Source of the DNA: UBA2136 sp963974105
Lineage (GTDB): Bacteria; Pseudomonadota; Alphaproteobacteria; UBA2136
Reading direction: 5' to 3'
Assembly (NCBI GenBank): GCA_963974105.1
Contig: CAXBBG010000001.1
Location: 186,001-250,000, forward strand
DNA length: 64,000 nucleotides
The stretch's first letter is position 1. Each line of letters starts with the position of its first letter. This document shows positions 51,414 to 60,438 of this stretch, piece by piece. The position numbers and the translations under genes were made by a program. A model generated the notes under the pieces. That model searched no databases and was not told where the DNA came from. It saw only the letters and a list, made by a program, of their open reading frames with translations.

Positions 51414-53030
51414 ATGACAAAATTGAAAATACACTGCGCGCAAATCAATCCAACTGTTGGCGATATTACAGGGAATACAAACCTTGTTTTAACCCATTAC
51501 CGTAAAGCCTGTGCTTTAAAGGCAGATTTATGCGTTTTACCAGAAGCTGTTATTTGTGGCTATACGCCAGGCGACCTCATTTATCGCCCTCAATTTTTAG
51601 CTGATATTAAAAAAGCAACTCTCAGCATTGCCAAAGAAGTTCAAGAAACAGCTCTTCTTTTAAGCGTGCCATGGGTAGAAGATGATAGGAAAACATATAA
51701 TGTTATCCATTTTATACACCATGGTAAAATTCAACAAACCATTCATAAACAATGTTTACCAAACTTTGGTGTGATGGATGAAAAACGTGTTTTCACCGCA
51801 GGTATCAACGATAAAACTATCTCGCTTAAAGGTATCAAACTTGGAATTTTAGTCTGCCATGACACATGGTGGCCCGAAGTTGCCCAAGCTTTAAAAGCAG
51901 ACGGTGCACAGATTCTCATTTCTGCAAATGCATCCCCTTACGAGCTAGATAAAGAAAATTTCCGCATTACTTTTTGTAAGGAACGTGTAAAAGAAACAAA
52001 CCTTCCTCTTCTCTATACCAATCTCGTGGGTGCTCAAGATGAAATATTATTTGATGGGCGCACCTTCACACTAAACCCACAAGAAGAAGCCGAAAATAAA
52101 TATGCGGCATGGCAAGAACAAGGCGAACTCATTGTCGCCACAGAAAATAATGGTCTTTTTTCATTTGAAAATACCTATAACACACAAGAATTAAGCTTAG
52201 ATGAGAACATCTACCAAGGTTTAAAACTTGGCTTACGTGATTACATGAAGAAATCAGGATTTTCAAAAGCTTTGCTGGGCCTAAGCGGCGGCATTGACAG
52301 CGCCTTAACAGCAGCAATTGCCGTTGATGTGCTTGGCTGTGAAAATGTGACAGGTATTTTATTACCTTCAAAACACACCAGTGACCATTCTAACAACGAT
52401 GCCCTGGCTCTAGCAAAGAACCTTGGCATTCAAACATTCACGCTTCCTATAGAAGAAACCGTCAAAGCCTTAGAGTCGGCGCTAGAAATAACAGGCGCAC
52501 TTAACAGCATTACCCTTGAAAATATTCAGGCCCGTGCTCGTGGCACATTATTGATGGGCATGTCTAACAATACAGGCGCTTTATTGTTAACAACAGGTAA
52601 TAAAAGTGAGGTAGCCGTTGGTTTTTGCACACTTTATGGCGACATGAATGGTGGTTTTAACATTATTAAGGACCTTTATAAAACAGAAGTTTACCGTTTA
52701 AGCCGTTACATCAACCGTGAAAAGGAAGTCATTCCCACCAACAGTATTACAAAGGAACCAACACCTGAGCTTAGCCCTGGACAAAAAGACAGCGACAACC
52801 TACCGCCTTATGAAATTTTAGATGCCATATTATATATGGCCATTGAAGAAAATTTAAGTGCGCTGGAAATTACTCAAAAAGGATTTGAAAAAACAACCGT
52901 AGAAGGCGTTTTAAAACTGCTGAAAAATAGTGAATATAAGCGTTATCAAGGTGCGCCAGGTGTTAAAATACACAAGGTCTCTTTCAATTCAGACAGGCGT
53001 TACCCCCTTGTAAACAAATACGCATTTTAA
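51414..53030 (+). CDS. nadE: Glutamine-dependent NAD(+) synthetase
   Basis: Converts deamido-NAD to NAD using glutamine. The 538-residue, two-domain protein has an N-terminal nitrilase-type glutaminase with the E44-K112-C148 triad (LPEAVICGY, IHKQCLPNF, LVCHDTWW) and a C-terminal NAD synthase domain with the PP-loop LSGGIDSA (about 289-296), RARGTLLMGMSN and TGNKSEVAVGFCTLYGDMNGGF. AGAGAGATATAAA is before the ATG. nadD, which makes deamido-NAD, lies 9 kb downstream. No riboswitch or operator identified. Confidence 0.97.
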   Translation: MTKLKIHCAQINPTVGDITGNTNLVLTHYRKACALKADLCVLPEAVICGYTPGDLIYRPQFLADIKKATLSIAKEVQETALLLSVPWVEDDRKTYNVIHFIHHGKIQQTIHKQCLPNFGVMDEKRVFTAGINDKTISLKGIKLGILVCHDTWWPEVAQALKADGAQILISANASPYELDKENFRITFCKERVKETNLPLLYTNLVGAQDEILFDGRTFTLNPQEEAENKYAAWQEQGELIVATENNGLFSFENTYNTQELSLDENIYQGLKLGLRDYMKKSGFSKALLGLSGGIDSALTAAIAVDVLGCENVTGILLPSKHTSDHSNNDALALAKNLGIQTFTLPIEETVKALESALEITGALNSITLENIQARARGTLLMGMSNNTGALLLTTGNKSEVAVGFCTLYGDMNGGFNIIKDLYKTEVYRLSRYINREKEVIPTNSITKEPTPELSPGQKDSDNLPPYEILDAILYMAIEENLSALEITQKGFEKTTVEGVLKLLKNSEYKRYQGAPGVKIHKVSFNSDRRYPLVNKYAF

Positions 53031-53158
53031 TCATTCAACAAAATAGTTAACAAAGATGTTGCAAACGATCAACTAATAGGTTAACTTTAAAGATGAAAAA
53101 ACACTTGTTCTCCTAATTAGGCTGATTCTAATGAAGATAACATACCCTCTCAACAAAG

Positions 53159-53188
53159 AAAAAAGCTCCTGACCAGGAGCTTTTTTTT
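53159..53188. terminator. Bidirectional intrinsic terminator
   Basis: Stem AAAAGCTCCT/AGGAGCTTTT with loop GACC, between nadE (128 bases before) and the minus-strand gene. Confidence 0.9.
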
Positions 53189-53198
53189 CGACATAAAG

Positions 53199-53474
53199 TT
53201 AATTTTTGCGGGCAGTTTTATCTAAATAGCCGATGCACTTAACAAACGAACATTCGCCATCAAAAACATAACCTTCAACTGTCACGCATTGTAAAATAAT
53301 TTGGTTCCAAAGCTGTTGTTCTTCAGTTAAATCATCACGCAGGCCTGTATTTATCGAAACAGAAGCCACAGCATAAGAATGTTGATTTAAAGTGTTTTCA
53401 ATTTTAACGGGATGATTTTTCTCATTATAAAAAACGCGATAATATCCCATGGAGATCATTTTGTTATCGGGCAT
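53199..53474 (-). CDS. Small protein of unknown function
   Basis: A 91-residue soluble protein, beta-rich at the N terminus (MISMGYYRVFYNEKNHPVKIENTLNQHSYAVASVSINTGL), with a helix (TEEQQLWNQIILQCVTVEGYVF) and cysteines near the C terminus (ILQCV, GECSFVKC). AGGAGGG sits seven to eight bases before the ATG. Monocistronic with its own terminator. No family recognised. Confidence 0.65.
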   Translation of the reverse strand: MPDNKMISMGYYRVFYNEKNHPVKIENTLNQHSYAVASVSINTGLRDDLTEEQQLWNQIILQCVTVEGYVFDGECSFVKCIGYLDKTARKN

Positions 53475-53546
53475 AGAAAGCCCTCCTAAAAGGTAGAAAA
53501 AATAATAATTCCATGAACTTATATCATATTATCTAAAATATCTAAA

Positions 53547-53577
53547 ACAAAAAGCCCCTCATACAGGGGCTTTTTTC
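53547..53577 (-). terminator. Intrinsic terminator of the gene at 53607
   Basis: Stem AAAAAGCCCCT/AGGGGCTTTTT with loop CATAC; T-runs exist in both directions but only the minus-strand gene ends here. Confidence 0.85.
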
Positions 53578-53606
53578 GTTATCAGGGAAAACTTGTTAAA
53601 CCTCAG

Positions 53607-54215
53607 CTAAACTTTTTCAGTTTGCGTTAAAAATTTCAAGCTTTTTTTCGCCAAGGGGTGCACCTTGCCTTTTTTATAAAAATCAAAAAAGGCATTAATT
53701 TTTTTAAAACGAGAGATTGAAGGTATAAAACCTTTCGCGCTTCTTTTTTCAAGTTGTTTTGAAAAATGAAGCTGAAGCGTTTCAAGCTTTGTACACTCAG
53801 GGTCATGATAGAAAGATGCCCCCGTATCACTTATTAAAGCGATACTCACTGTTTTATAACCTTCCAGCTTAGGGTTGGCCCAATAAGCCTTACAGCCTTT
53901 ATACACAGCAAACCAAATGGCATAGTCCTTAAATAAGTAAAACGCCTCTTTTTGGTTTATTACAGGGTCTTTAGCTGCATAATTTACAAGGTCAGCAAAT
54001 AAATGGGCAGCACTTGCATTATGGGCAGGATTAAAGTTCATTAAATTACGTTTATATACTGCGTAAGGCATTAACAAACGACGTATAGTTTCAATTGCGG
54101 CTGCGGGGTTATTTTTACACTTAGCCCACAGCTTCTTCTTTAACATTTTTAAGGCATCAGCCTCACCATTTACACATGCACTATAGGCATGTTCAATCGC
54201 GTTCATGTTATCCAC
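53607..54215 (-). CDS. Protein of unknown function
   Basis: A 202-residue basic, mainly helical protein with no signal peptide. Repeated amphipathic helices occur: AIEHAYSACVNGEADALKMLKKKLWAKCKNNPAAAIETIRRLLMPY and ASAAHLFADLVNYAAK, then aromatic-rich EAFYLFKDYAIWFAVYKGCKAYW. The C terminus is very basic (KKINAFFDFYKKGKVHPLAKKSLKFL), consistent with nucleic acid or membrane-surface binding, but no motif is recognisable. Two ATGs (residues 1 and 4) are possible starts. Confidence 0.6.
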   Translation of the reverse strand: MDNMNAIEHAYSACVNGEADALKMLKKKLWAKCKNNPAAAIETIRRLLMPYAVYKRNLMNFNPAHNASAAHLFADLVNYAAKDPVINQKEAFYLFKDYAIWFAVYKGCKAYWANPKLEGYKTVSIALISDTGASFYHDPECTKLETLQLHFSKQLEKRSAKGFIPSISRFKKINAFFDFYKKGKVHPLAKKSLKFLTQTEKV

Positions 54216-54337
54216 TATGGGTTCCTTAGCACCAGAAGAGGTGCGGTATAGGTATTAAACTGCAGGCAGTTTTAAAACGAGTAAAGTAATACTTAAACCA
54301 ATTATGAGGGTTACATAGCTAAATATCAAGGTGTAAA

Positions 54338-54363
54338 AAAAGGCCCCTAAAAGGAGCCTTTAA
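54338..54363 (-). terminator. Intrinsic terminator of the helical small protein gene
   Basis: Stem AAAGGC(C)CCT/AGG(A)GCCTTT with one mismatch and AAA loop; T-run on the minus strand. Confidence 0.7.
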
Positions 54364-54376
54364 AATAAAAATATTT

Positions 54377-54622
54377 TTAACCCACAATCTCAAAAAGGTC
54401 TTCAAACATATCGTTTTCTTCTTTTATTTCAGGTGCGTTACCTTTACGCATAGCTGTAATGATTTTACGTGAAATTTTTGGTGGAATATCGTGGTCAGCT
54501 TTAAGCGTATTCAAAATATCACGAATATGTGCTTGTTCTTCTGTCAGGCGCTCTGTTGCTTTAACAGCTTCTTTTAAATATTGCTTAACCTTATCGCGGT
54601 CTGCTTCTGTTACGACCATCAT
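54377..54622 (-). CDS. Small helical protein resembling T4 DsbA-like or GapR-like dsDNA-binding proteins
   Basis: An 81-residue, all-helical protein: a long helix of about 45 residues (KVKQYLKEAVKATERLTEEQAHIRDILNTLKADH), a short turn at DIPPKISRKIITAMRKGN and an acidic C-terminal helix (EIKEENDMFEDLFEIVG). The order coil, PPK-type turn with KxxxxMxK, then ExExxxLxE end is close to the T4 DsbA dsDNA-binding family and more loosely to GapR. The assignment is by pattern only. It lies between unknown genes and the atp operon, with its own terminator, transcribed separately. Confidence 0.45.
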   Translation of the reverse strand: MMVVTEADRDKVKQYLKEAVKATERLTEEQAHIRDILNTLKADHDIPPKISRKIITAMRKGNAPEIKEENDMFEDLFEIVG

Positions 54623-54650
54623 GGTATGTACCCTTTATTTAATTTATAAT

Positions 54651-54683
54651 AAAAAGCCCCTTTAGCCAAAACTCAAAGGGGCT
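54651..54683 (-). terminator. Intrinsic terminator of the atpHAGDC operon
   Basis: Stem AGCCCCTTT/AAAGGGGCT with an 11-base loop; on the minus strand it is followed by a five-T run, 16 bases after the atpC stop. Confidence 0.8.
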
Positions 54684-54698
54684 CTAAAATAGTTTCAA

Positions 54699-55100
54699 TT
54701 AGCTATTTGCCAATTTTAAACGTGCTTCAAGGCAAGTAACTTTACGTGTAATCTGCTCAATTTCGCCAGCAGTTGCAGAACTTTTAACAAGCTTTGTCAG
54801 CGTGTCTTGTGCTTCTTGCATTTGCATTTGCGTTTCTTTCGCATCAATATCTTCTTTTAATGCGGCTTCTTCTGCAAGTACCGTTACTTTTTCTGATGTC
54901 ACATCAACAAAGCCGTAACCAACAAAGAAAAATTTCTTCTCGCCGTTATTTTCAACTTCAACAACACCAGGCTGTAAAGTAGAAAGTGTTGGTTGGTGAC
55001 CTTCTAAGACACCAAAAGAACCTTCACTACCAGGAACAGTCACGTAAGAAGCTTCACTGCTTACAAGAAGTTGTTCAGGTGTTACAAGATCAAATTGCAT
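54699..55100 (-). CDS. atpC: F1 ATP synthase epsilon subunit
   Basis: A 133-residue regulatory and coupling subunit. The beta-sandwich domain carries MQFDLVTPEQLLVSSEASYVTVPGSEGSFGVLEGHQPTLSTLQPG and FFVGYGFVDVTSEKVTVLAEEA; the C-terminal helical hairpin follows. I set the start at ATG 55098-55100, because AAGGA lies eight bases upstream, whereas ATGs further up abut that site or lie in noncoding sequence. It is the last gene of the operon, 61 bases after atpD. Confidence 0.95.
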   Translation of the reverse strand: MQFDLVTPEQLLVSSEASYVTVPGSEGSFGVLEGHQPTLSTLQPGVVEVENNGEKKFFFVGYGFVDVTSEKVTVLAEEAALKEDIDAKETQMQMQEAQDTLTKLVKSSATAGEIEQITRKVTCLEARLKLANS

Positions 55101-55161
55101 GTGTTTCATCCTTAAATTATAAAAGTGAGGTGCCAAGCCTAAACTTAGCACCCTCCTTTAA

Positions 55162-56589
55162 TTATGCAGCGGCTTTTGCCAGTTTCTGCGCTTTTTCGAT
55201 TGCTTCTTCAATGCTACCTACCATGTAGAATGCATTTTCAGGAAGATCGTCGTGCTTACCTTCAAGAATTTCCTTGAATGAACGTACAGTGTCTTCAACT
55301 TTAACGTAAAGACCCTTCATACCTGTAAATTGTTCTGCAACATGGAAAGGCTGAGACAAGAATTTCTCAATCTTACGCGCACGTGCCACAACAAGTTTAT
55401 CTTCTTCAGAAAGTTCATCCATACCAAGGATCGCAATGATGTCTTGTAGAGATTTATACTTCTGTAGAATTTCTTGTACGTTTTTAGCTATGTTGTAGTG
55501 TTCGTCACCTACAATTGCAGGGTCTAGTACACGTGAAGTTGAGTCTAGAGGGTCTACCGCAGGGTAAATACCTTTCTCAGAAATAGCACGGTTTAGTACT
55601 GTTGTTGCATCTAAGTGAGCAAACGTTGTTGCAGGCGCCGGGTCAGTCAAGTCATCGGCAGGTACGTAAACAGCTTGCACTGACGTAATAGAACCTGACT
55701 TGGTTGACGTAATACGCTCTTGCAAGTTACCCATATCTGTCGCCAGTGTTGGCTGGTAACCTACAGCTGAAGGGATACGACCCAAGAGCGCAGATACCTC
55801 AGAACCAGCTTGTGTGAAACGGAAAATGTTATCGACGAAGAATAGTACGTCTTGGTTTTCTTTATCACGGAAATATTCTGCTTGCGCTAGACCTGTTAGA
55901 GCAACACGTGCACGGGCACCAGGAGGCTCGTTCATTTGTCCGTAAACAAGGGTAGCCTTAGATTCTTTAGGGCTGTTTTTAGTGATAACACCAGATTCAA
56001 TCATCTCTTCATAAAGGTCATTACCTTCACGCGTACGCTCACCAACACCAGCGAATACTGAGTAACCACCGTGTCCTTTAGCAATGTTGTTAATCAACTC
56101 CATAATCAATACAGTTTTACCAACACCGGCACCACCGAATAGACCAATTTTACCACCCTTAGCGTAAGGCGCTAAAAGGTCAACAACTTTAATACCTGTT
56201 TCTAGAATCTCAGATTCAGTAGACTGTTGGTCAAAAGCAGGTGCTTCAGCGTGAATTGGCAACATATGTGTTGAGTCTAGCGGACCTAATTCATCGATTG
56301 GGTTACCAACAACGTCCATAATACGGCCTAAGTTACCAGGACCTACTGGTACAGTAATAGGTTCGTGTGTATCCACAACGTTCATACCACGTACAAGACC
56401 TTCAGTGGCTTGCATCGCAATCGTACGTACTGTGTTTTCACCAAGGTGTGCAGCAACTTCAAGTACAACAGTACCTTCTTCTGCTTCTACGTTTAAAGCG
56501 TTCATAATGTTCGGTAAGTTACCTTCAAAATGAACATCGACAATAGGGCCAACCACACGTGTGATTTTACCAGTTGTTTGTTTTGACAT
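55162..56589 (-). CDS. atpD: F1 ATP synthase beta subunit
   Basis: Catalytic subunit. In 475 residues: [26 protein letters not shown] at the start, Walker A GGAGVGKT (about 153-160), [14 protein letters not shown], the catalytic-loop glutamate, [30 protein letters not shown], the [23 protein letters not shown]-type segment ([20 protein letters not shown]) and the C-terminal DELSEEDK (DELSEED). It begins 51 bases downstream of atpG. Very conserved, no missing residue. Confidence 0.98.
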   Translation of the reverse strand: [475 protein letters not shown]

Positions 56590-56640
56590 ATTCTTATACT
56601 CCGTTTTTATATAAAACTTAATTTGTTGTAGGAGGGCTAA

Positions 56641-57516
56641 TTAAACAGCTTCAGCACCCGCTACAATCTCTGTTAATTCTGTCGTAATAGCAGCTTGACG
56701 AGAACGGTTATATTGCAATGAAAGCTTCGAAATCATATCCGAGGCGTTCGTTGTCGCATTTTCCATTGCTGTCATACGTGCAGCTTGTTCAGCAGCACCG
56801 CTTTCAAGCATCGCATTCAAAAGTTGAACGTTGACGTTACGCGGAAGAAGAGCGTTTAAAATTTCCTCTTCTTCTGGCTCATATTCCACAGAAGAAGCAA
56901 CTTCTGTTTCCTTATCAGCCAACGCATCAACTTTAAATGGCGCAAGATACTGTGACATTGGTTCTTGTGTAATCATGTTTACAAAGCGGTTATAGAAAAG
57001 AATAACTTCCTGACATTTACCAGCTTTGTAGTCTAATAACATTTTTGTACCAATTTCTTCAGCAAGTGCGTATGAAACGTTCTTACCGCTATCTTCGATA
57101 AATTCAATTACAAGTGAGCCGTAGTCTTGTTTCACAATGTCGTAAGCTTTCTTACCAACCATTACAAGTTCTACTTTTTTGCCCGCAGCCTCTAGTTCTT
57201 TAATTTTAATCATTACTTTTTTAGCAAGGTTAATATTAAAACCACCACATAGACCACGGTCAGCACTCACCACTACAAGGCGTACAGTGTTAACCTCTGA
57301 ATAGCCACTTAGTAAAAGTGGCCCGCCTTCACTTGGCGTATTCGTAGCTAAATTCACAAGAACACCATTCAGCTTTTCTGCATAAGGACGCGCTTCTTCG
57401 CAACGAGTGCGGGCACGACGTACCTTAGCAGCCGCCACCATTTTCATGGTTTTGGTGATCTGCTTAGTGTTTTGGACGCTACGAATACGTCCGCGTAAAT
57501 CCTTAAGCGACGGCAT
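56641..57516 (-). CDS. atpG: F1 ATP synthase gamma subunit
   Basis: Central stalk rotor, 291 residues. N-terminal helix MPSLKDLRGRIRSVQNTKQITKTMKMVAAAKVRRARTRCEEARPY and C-terminal helix with ARMTAMENATTNASDMISKLSLQYNRSRQAAITTELTEIVAGAEAV, the two strands of the coiled coil; SDRGLCGGFN near residue 80. Its start codon lies inside the atpA coding region (14-base overlap), so it is translationally coupled to atpA. Confidence 0.97.
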   Translation of the reverse strand: MPSLKDLRGRIRSVQNTKQITKTMKMVAAAKVRRARTRCEEARPYAEKLNGVLVNLATNTPSEGGPLLLSGYSEVNTVRLVVVSADRGLCGGFNINLAKKVMIKIKELEAAGKKVELVMVGKKAYDIVKQDYGSLVIEFIEDSGKNVSYALAEEIGTKMLLDYKAGKCQEVILFYNRFVNMITQEPMSQYLAPFKVDALADKETEVASSVEYEPEEEEILNALLPRNVNVQLLNAMLESGAAEQAARMTAMENATTNASDMISKLSLQYNRSRQAAITTELTEIVAGAEAV

Positions 57517-59065
57517 TCAGTTCCCTCACGTTTGATTTTGTTTTACCAAAAGTATTTTTAGCATCTTCAATTGCACTTATAAGGTCTTTTTCAGCCTCAT
57601 CAGACAATTTACCAGTTGCATCAATACTTACAAGTGTTTCTGCGTGGCTTGCTCCAATAATTTCAAGCAAGTGTGCTTCAAATTCTTGAATCTTAGCTGG
57701 TTCGATATCATCCATGAAACCTTTAGTACCTGCATAGATTGAGCAAATTTGCTGCGCTGCGCTTAGTGGTGCGTACTGCTTTTGCTTTAGCAATTCAGTC
57801 AAACGCTCACCACGTGCTAAAAGTTGTTGAGTTGAAGCATCAAGATCAGAAGCAAACTGAGAGAAAGCGGCCATTTCACGGTATTGCGCTAAGTCTAGAC
57901 GCATTGTACCAGCTACTTTTTTCATTGCTTTAACCTGTGCTGAACCACCAACACGTGACACAGAAAGACCCACGTTAATCGCTGGACGAATACCCGAGTT
58001 AAACAAGTCAGTTTCTAAGAAGATTTGACCATCTGTAATAGAAATAACGTTTGTTGGGATATAAGCTGATACGTCACCCGCTTGTGTTTCGATAATAGGT
58101 AGAGCTGTTAATGACCCACCACCTAGTTCGTCAGAAAGCTTACAAGCACGCTCTAGTAAACGAGAGTGGATGTAGAAAACGTCACCAGGGTAAGCTTCAC
58201 GGCCAGGAGGACGACGCAATAGAAGTGACATTTGACGGTAAGCAACAGCCTGCTTAGAAAGATCATCATAAACGATCAAGCCGTGTTGTCCGTTATCACG
58301 GAAGTATTCACCCATTGCACAACCTGTATATGGAGCAATAAACTGCATTGGAGCAGATTCAGAAGCTGTCGCAGAAACAATTGTTGTGTACTGCATAGCG
58401 CCTGCTTCTTCAAGTTTCTTCATAACTTGAGCAACTGTTGAACGTTTTTGACCAATCGCCACATAAACACAGTGAACAGGTTCGCCTTTTTCAAAGCCAG
58501 ACTTTTGGTTGATGATAGCATCAATCGCCACAGCTGTTTTACCAGTTTGACGGTCACCAATAATCAACTCACGCTGACCACGGCCAATTGGCACCAAAGC
58601 ATCAATCGCTTTAAGACCTGTTTGCATTGGTTCGTGCACAGATTTACGTGCCACAATACCAGGTGCAATAATTTCAACACGACGGTATTCAACGTCTTTA
58701 AGAGCGCCTTTACCATCAATCGGGTTACCAAGGCCGTCAACAACACGTCCAAGAAGGCCTTTACCTACAGGTACTTCCATAATACGGTTTGTACGTTTTA
58801 CAGTACTACCTTCAGTAATGTTACGGTCAGAACCAAAGATTACACAACCAACGTTGTCTTCATCCAAGTTCAAAGCCATACCCATAACGCCACCAGAAAA
58901 CTCTACAGTTTCACCAGCTTTTACGTTAGCTAAGCCATAAACACGTGCAACACCGTCACCCACGTTTAGTACTTCACCTACTTCACTTGTTGTTTTATCT
59001 TCACTACCGTAAGACGCGATTTGGTCTTTAATAATACGGCTAATCTCTTCAGCGCGAATGTCCAT
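57503..59065 (-). CDS. atpA: F1 ATP synthase alpha subunit
   Basis: Nucleotide-binding, non-catalytic subunit, 520 residues. N terminus [16 protein letters not shown], Walker A [19 protein letters not shown] (about 171-180), [19 protein letters not shown], SEPLQ-type [42 protein letters not shown] and [13 protein letters not shown]. The overlap with atpG is normal for alphaproteobacteria. Starts 19 bases after atpH. Confidence 0.98.
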   Translation of the reverse strand: [520 protein letters not shown]

Positions 59066-59084
59066 TCGTTAGTCCTTCACTCTT

Positions 59085-59627
59085 TTAATTTAACGATGTA
59101 CGTAGGGCGTCTAAACGACCACGCACGCTCATATCGTGTTCAATTGAACCAATGCGTACACGAAAACCTGCTACAAGAGAGGCATCAACCTCTTCTTCTA
59201 GCTCAATAGATTTAGCGCCTTCCGCATTATCTTTTACAAACTTTTCAATACTTGTTTTTTGTGTTGCTGTCAGCGCATGCGCTGTACGCACCGTTGCTGT
59301 CACAACACCATCTGCCGCCATTTCATAAAAATGGAACCAAGAAACCGCACCTTCAAGCAATTCAGCACGCCCCTTGTCACACATAAGTGAGGCAAAATTC
59401 ACAACCATTTCAGACGCTTTCAATTCTTTTAATAATGCTAAAAGAACATTCTTTTTGTCGTTTTTGCTCACTACCTTGTCTGCCAAAACAGCAGCCAACT
59501 CGTGACCTTCTTCAAAAAGACCGCGTACAACAGCTATATCTTTAGAAACCTTTTTATCACCAGATTCTGCAGAAAGAGCAAAAAGTGCTTTCCCATAACG
59601 CATTTCTGGACCCATTGTCATTTTCAT
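59085..59627 (-). CDS. atpH: F1 ATP synthase delta subunit
   Basis: Peripheral-stalk connector, 180 residues. It has RYGKALFALSAESGDKK near the N terminus, helical bundle segments LALLKELKASEMVVNFASLMCDKGRAELL, then TVRTAHALTATQKTSIEKFV, and the family end EEEVDASLVAGFRVRIGSIEHDMSVRGRLDALRTSL. ATG 59625-59627 has GAAGAG five bases upstream. First gene of the F1 operon; the F0 genes are elsewhere, as usual in alphaproteobacteria. Confidence 0.95.
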   Translation of the reverse strand: MKMTMGPEMRYGKALFALSAESGDKKVSKDIAVVRGLFEEGHELAAVLADKVVSKNDKKNVLLALLKELKASEMVVNFASLMCDKGRAELLEGAVSWFHFYEMAADGVVTATVRTAHALTATQKTSIEKFVKDNAEGAKSIELEEEVDASLVAGFRVRIGSIEHDMSVRGRLDALRTSLN

Positions 59628-59832
59628 ATAAACTCTTCAACCTTTAACTATTTAAATGAGTTAATTTTGCATAGGTTTTTTAGCATGGAATAGAGTCACA
59701 AACAAGCATACAAAGAAAAAAAGCGACTTTTTTTTCTTTTTTCTTTATTTTTTGGTACACTAAACATGAACAAAGGCAGTGGGTATGCCTTAACTTTACA
59801 GGATAAAATAGACATAAGGGCAAAAAAAAATT

Positions 59833-60399
59833 ATGCAAGAAATTAAAATGAAATATACACTTGTCCCTATTGGAGTGAGTACGTCAGCACTTTTATTTTG
59901 CACAGAATCTGGAGAAATTGACATTTTCGTTGGTAACCCCACGGATATTGACATTGAGGCCCAAGCCCTTAAGCATCAAAATTATAACGAAGACAGCAAT
60001 CTTTTAAATACCCTGCGCCAAGGCAACTATCTCCTACAAAGCCCTGCAAAAAAAGACGCTAAATACTATGATATAGAAAAAATCGTTCAAGGGGAAAGAC
60101 TCACTGCCTGCACTGTACGCGCCGTCCACGAAAGCCACGGTAAACTCATGCCGAATACAATCACCTTCTCCATCGCACCAAACCTCTTAACTTGCAGCGA
60201 GAACTATCCAAAAGCCTTACATTGGGTAGAATCACGTGCTAAGGCTTTTGCAGATATCCTTGAAAGCGAAGGCATGAAACCAGATGGTGATTTTATCCTA
60301 AATAGCTTTATTCAGGCTCTAAACGATAAAAATACACTTGCTCAATTCGCAGAAGCCGACCGCGGCAAACAAACAATTACAGAAAACATGCTCAGCTAA
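59833..60399 (+). CDS. Protein of unknown function upstream of hemH
   Basis: A 188-residue soluble protein. The N-terminal third is beta-rich (MKYTLVPIGVSTSALLFCTESGEIDIFVG), the middle mixed, and the last 60 residues helical (YPKALHWVESRAKAFADILESEGMKPDGDFILNSFIQALNDKNTLAQF). The ATG at 59833 has AGGG about twelve bases upstream; a second ATG five codons in is an alternative. It ends 39 bases before the hemH ATG, so the pair is probably co-transcribed. No family recognised. Confidence 0.62.
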   Translation: MQEIKMKYTLVPIGVSTSALLFCTESGEIDIFVGNPTDIDIEAQALKHQNYNEDSNLLNTLRQGNYLLQSPAKKDAKYYDIEKIVQGERLTACTVRAVHESHGKLMPNTITFSIAPNLLTCSENYPKALHWVESRAKAFADILESEGMKPDGDFILNSFIQALNDKNTLAQFAEADRGKQTITENMLS

Positions 60400-60438
60400 T
60401 TGTTGCACCTCTTTTTTATCTATGTAAAAATCCAATAC

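Noticed and set aside
30176..54287. Shared 14-base string AAAACGAGTAAAGT near two small unknown genes
   Set aside because: A 14-base coincidence is expected by chance in a window of this size and no further similarity surrounds the copies.
58448..58933. 161-codon plus-strand open frame
   Set aside because: Antisense to atpA, low-complexity Thr/Asn/Phe composition and no ribosome binding site.
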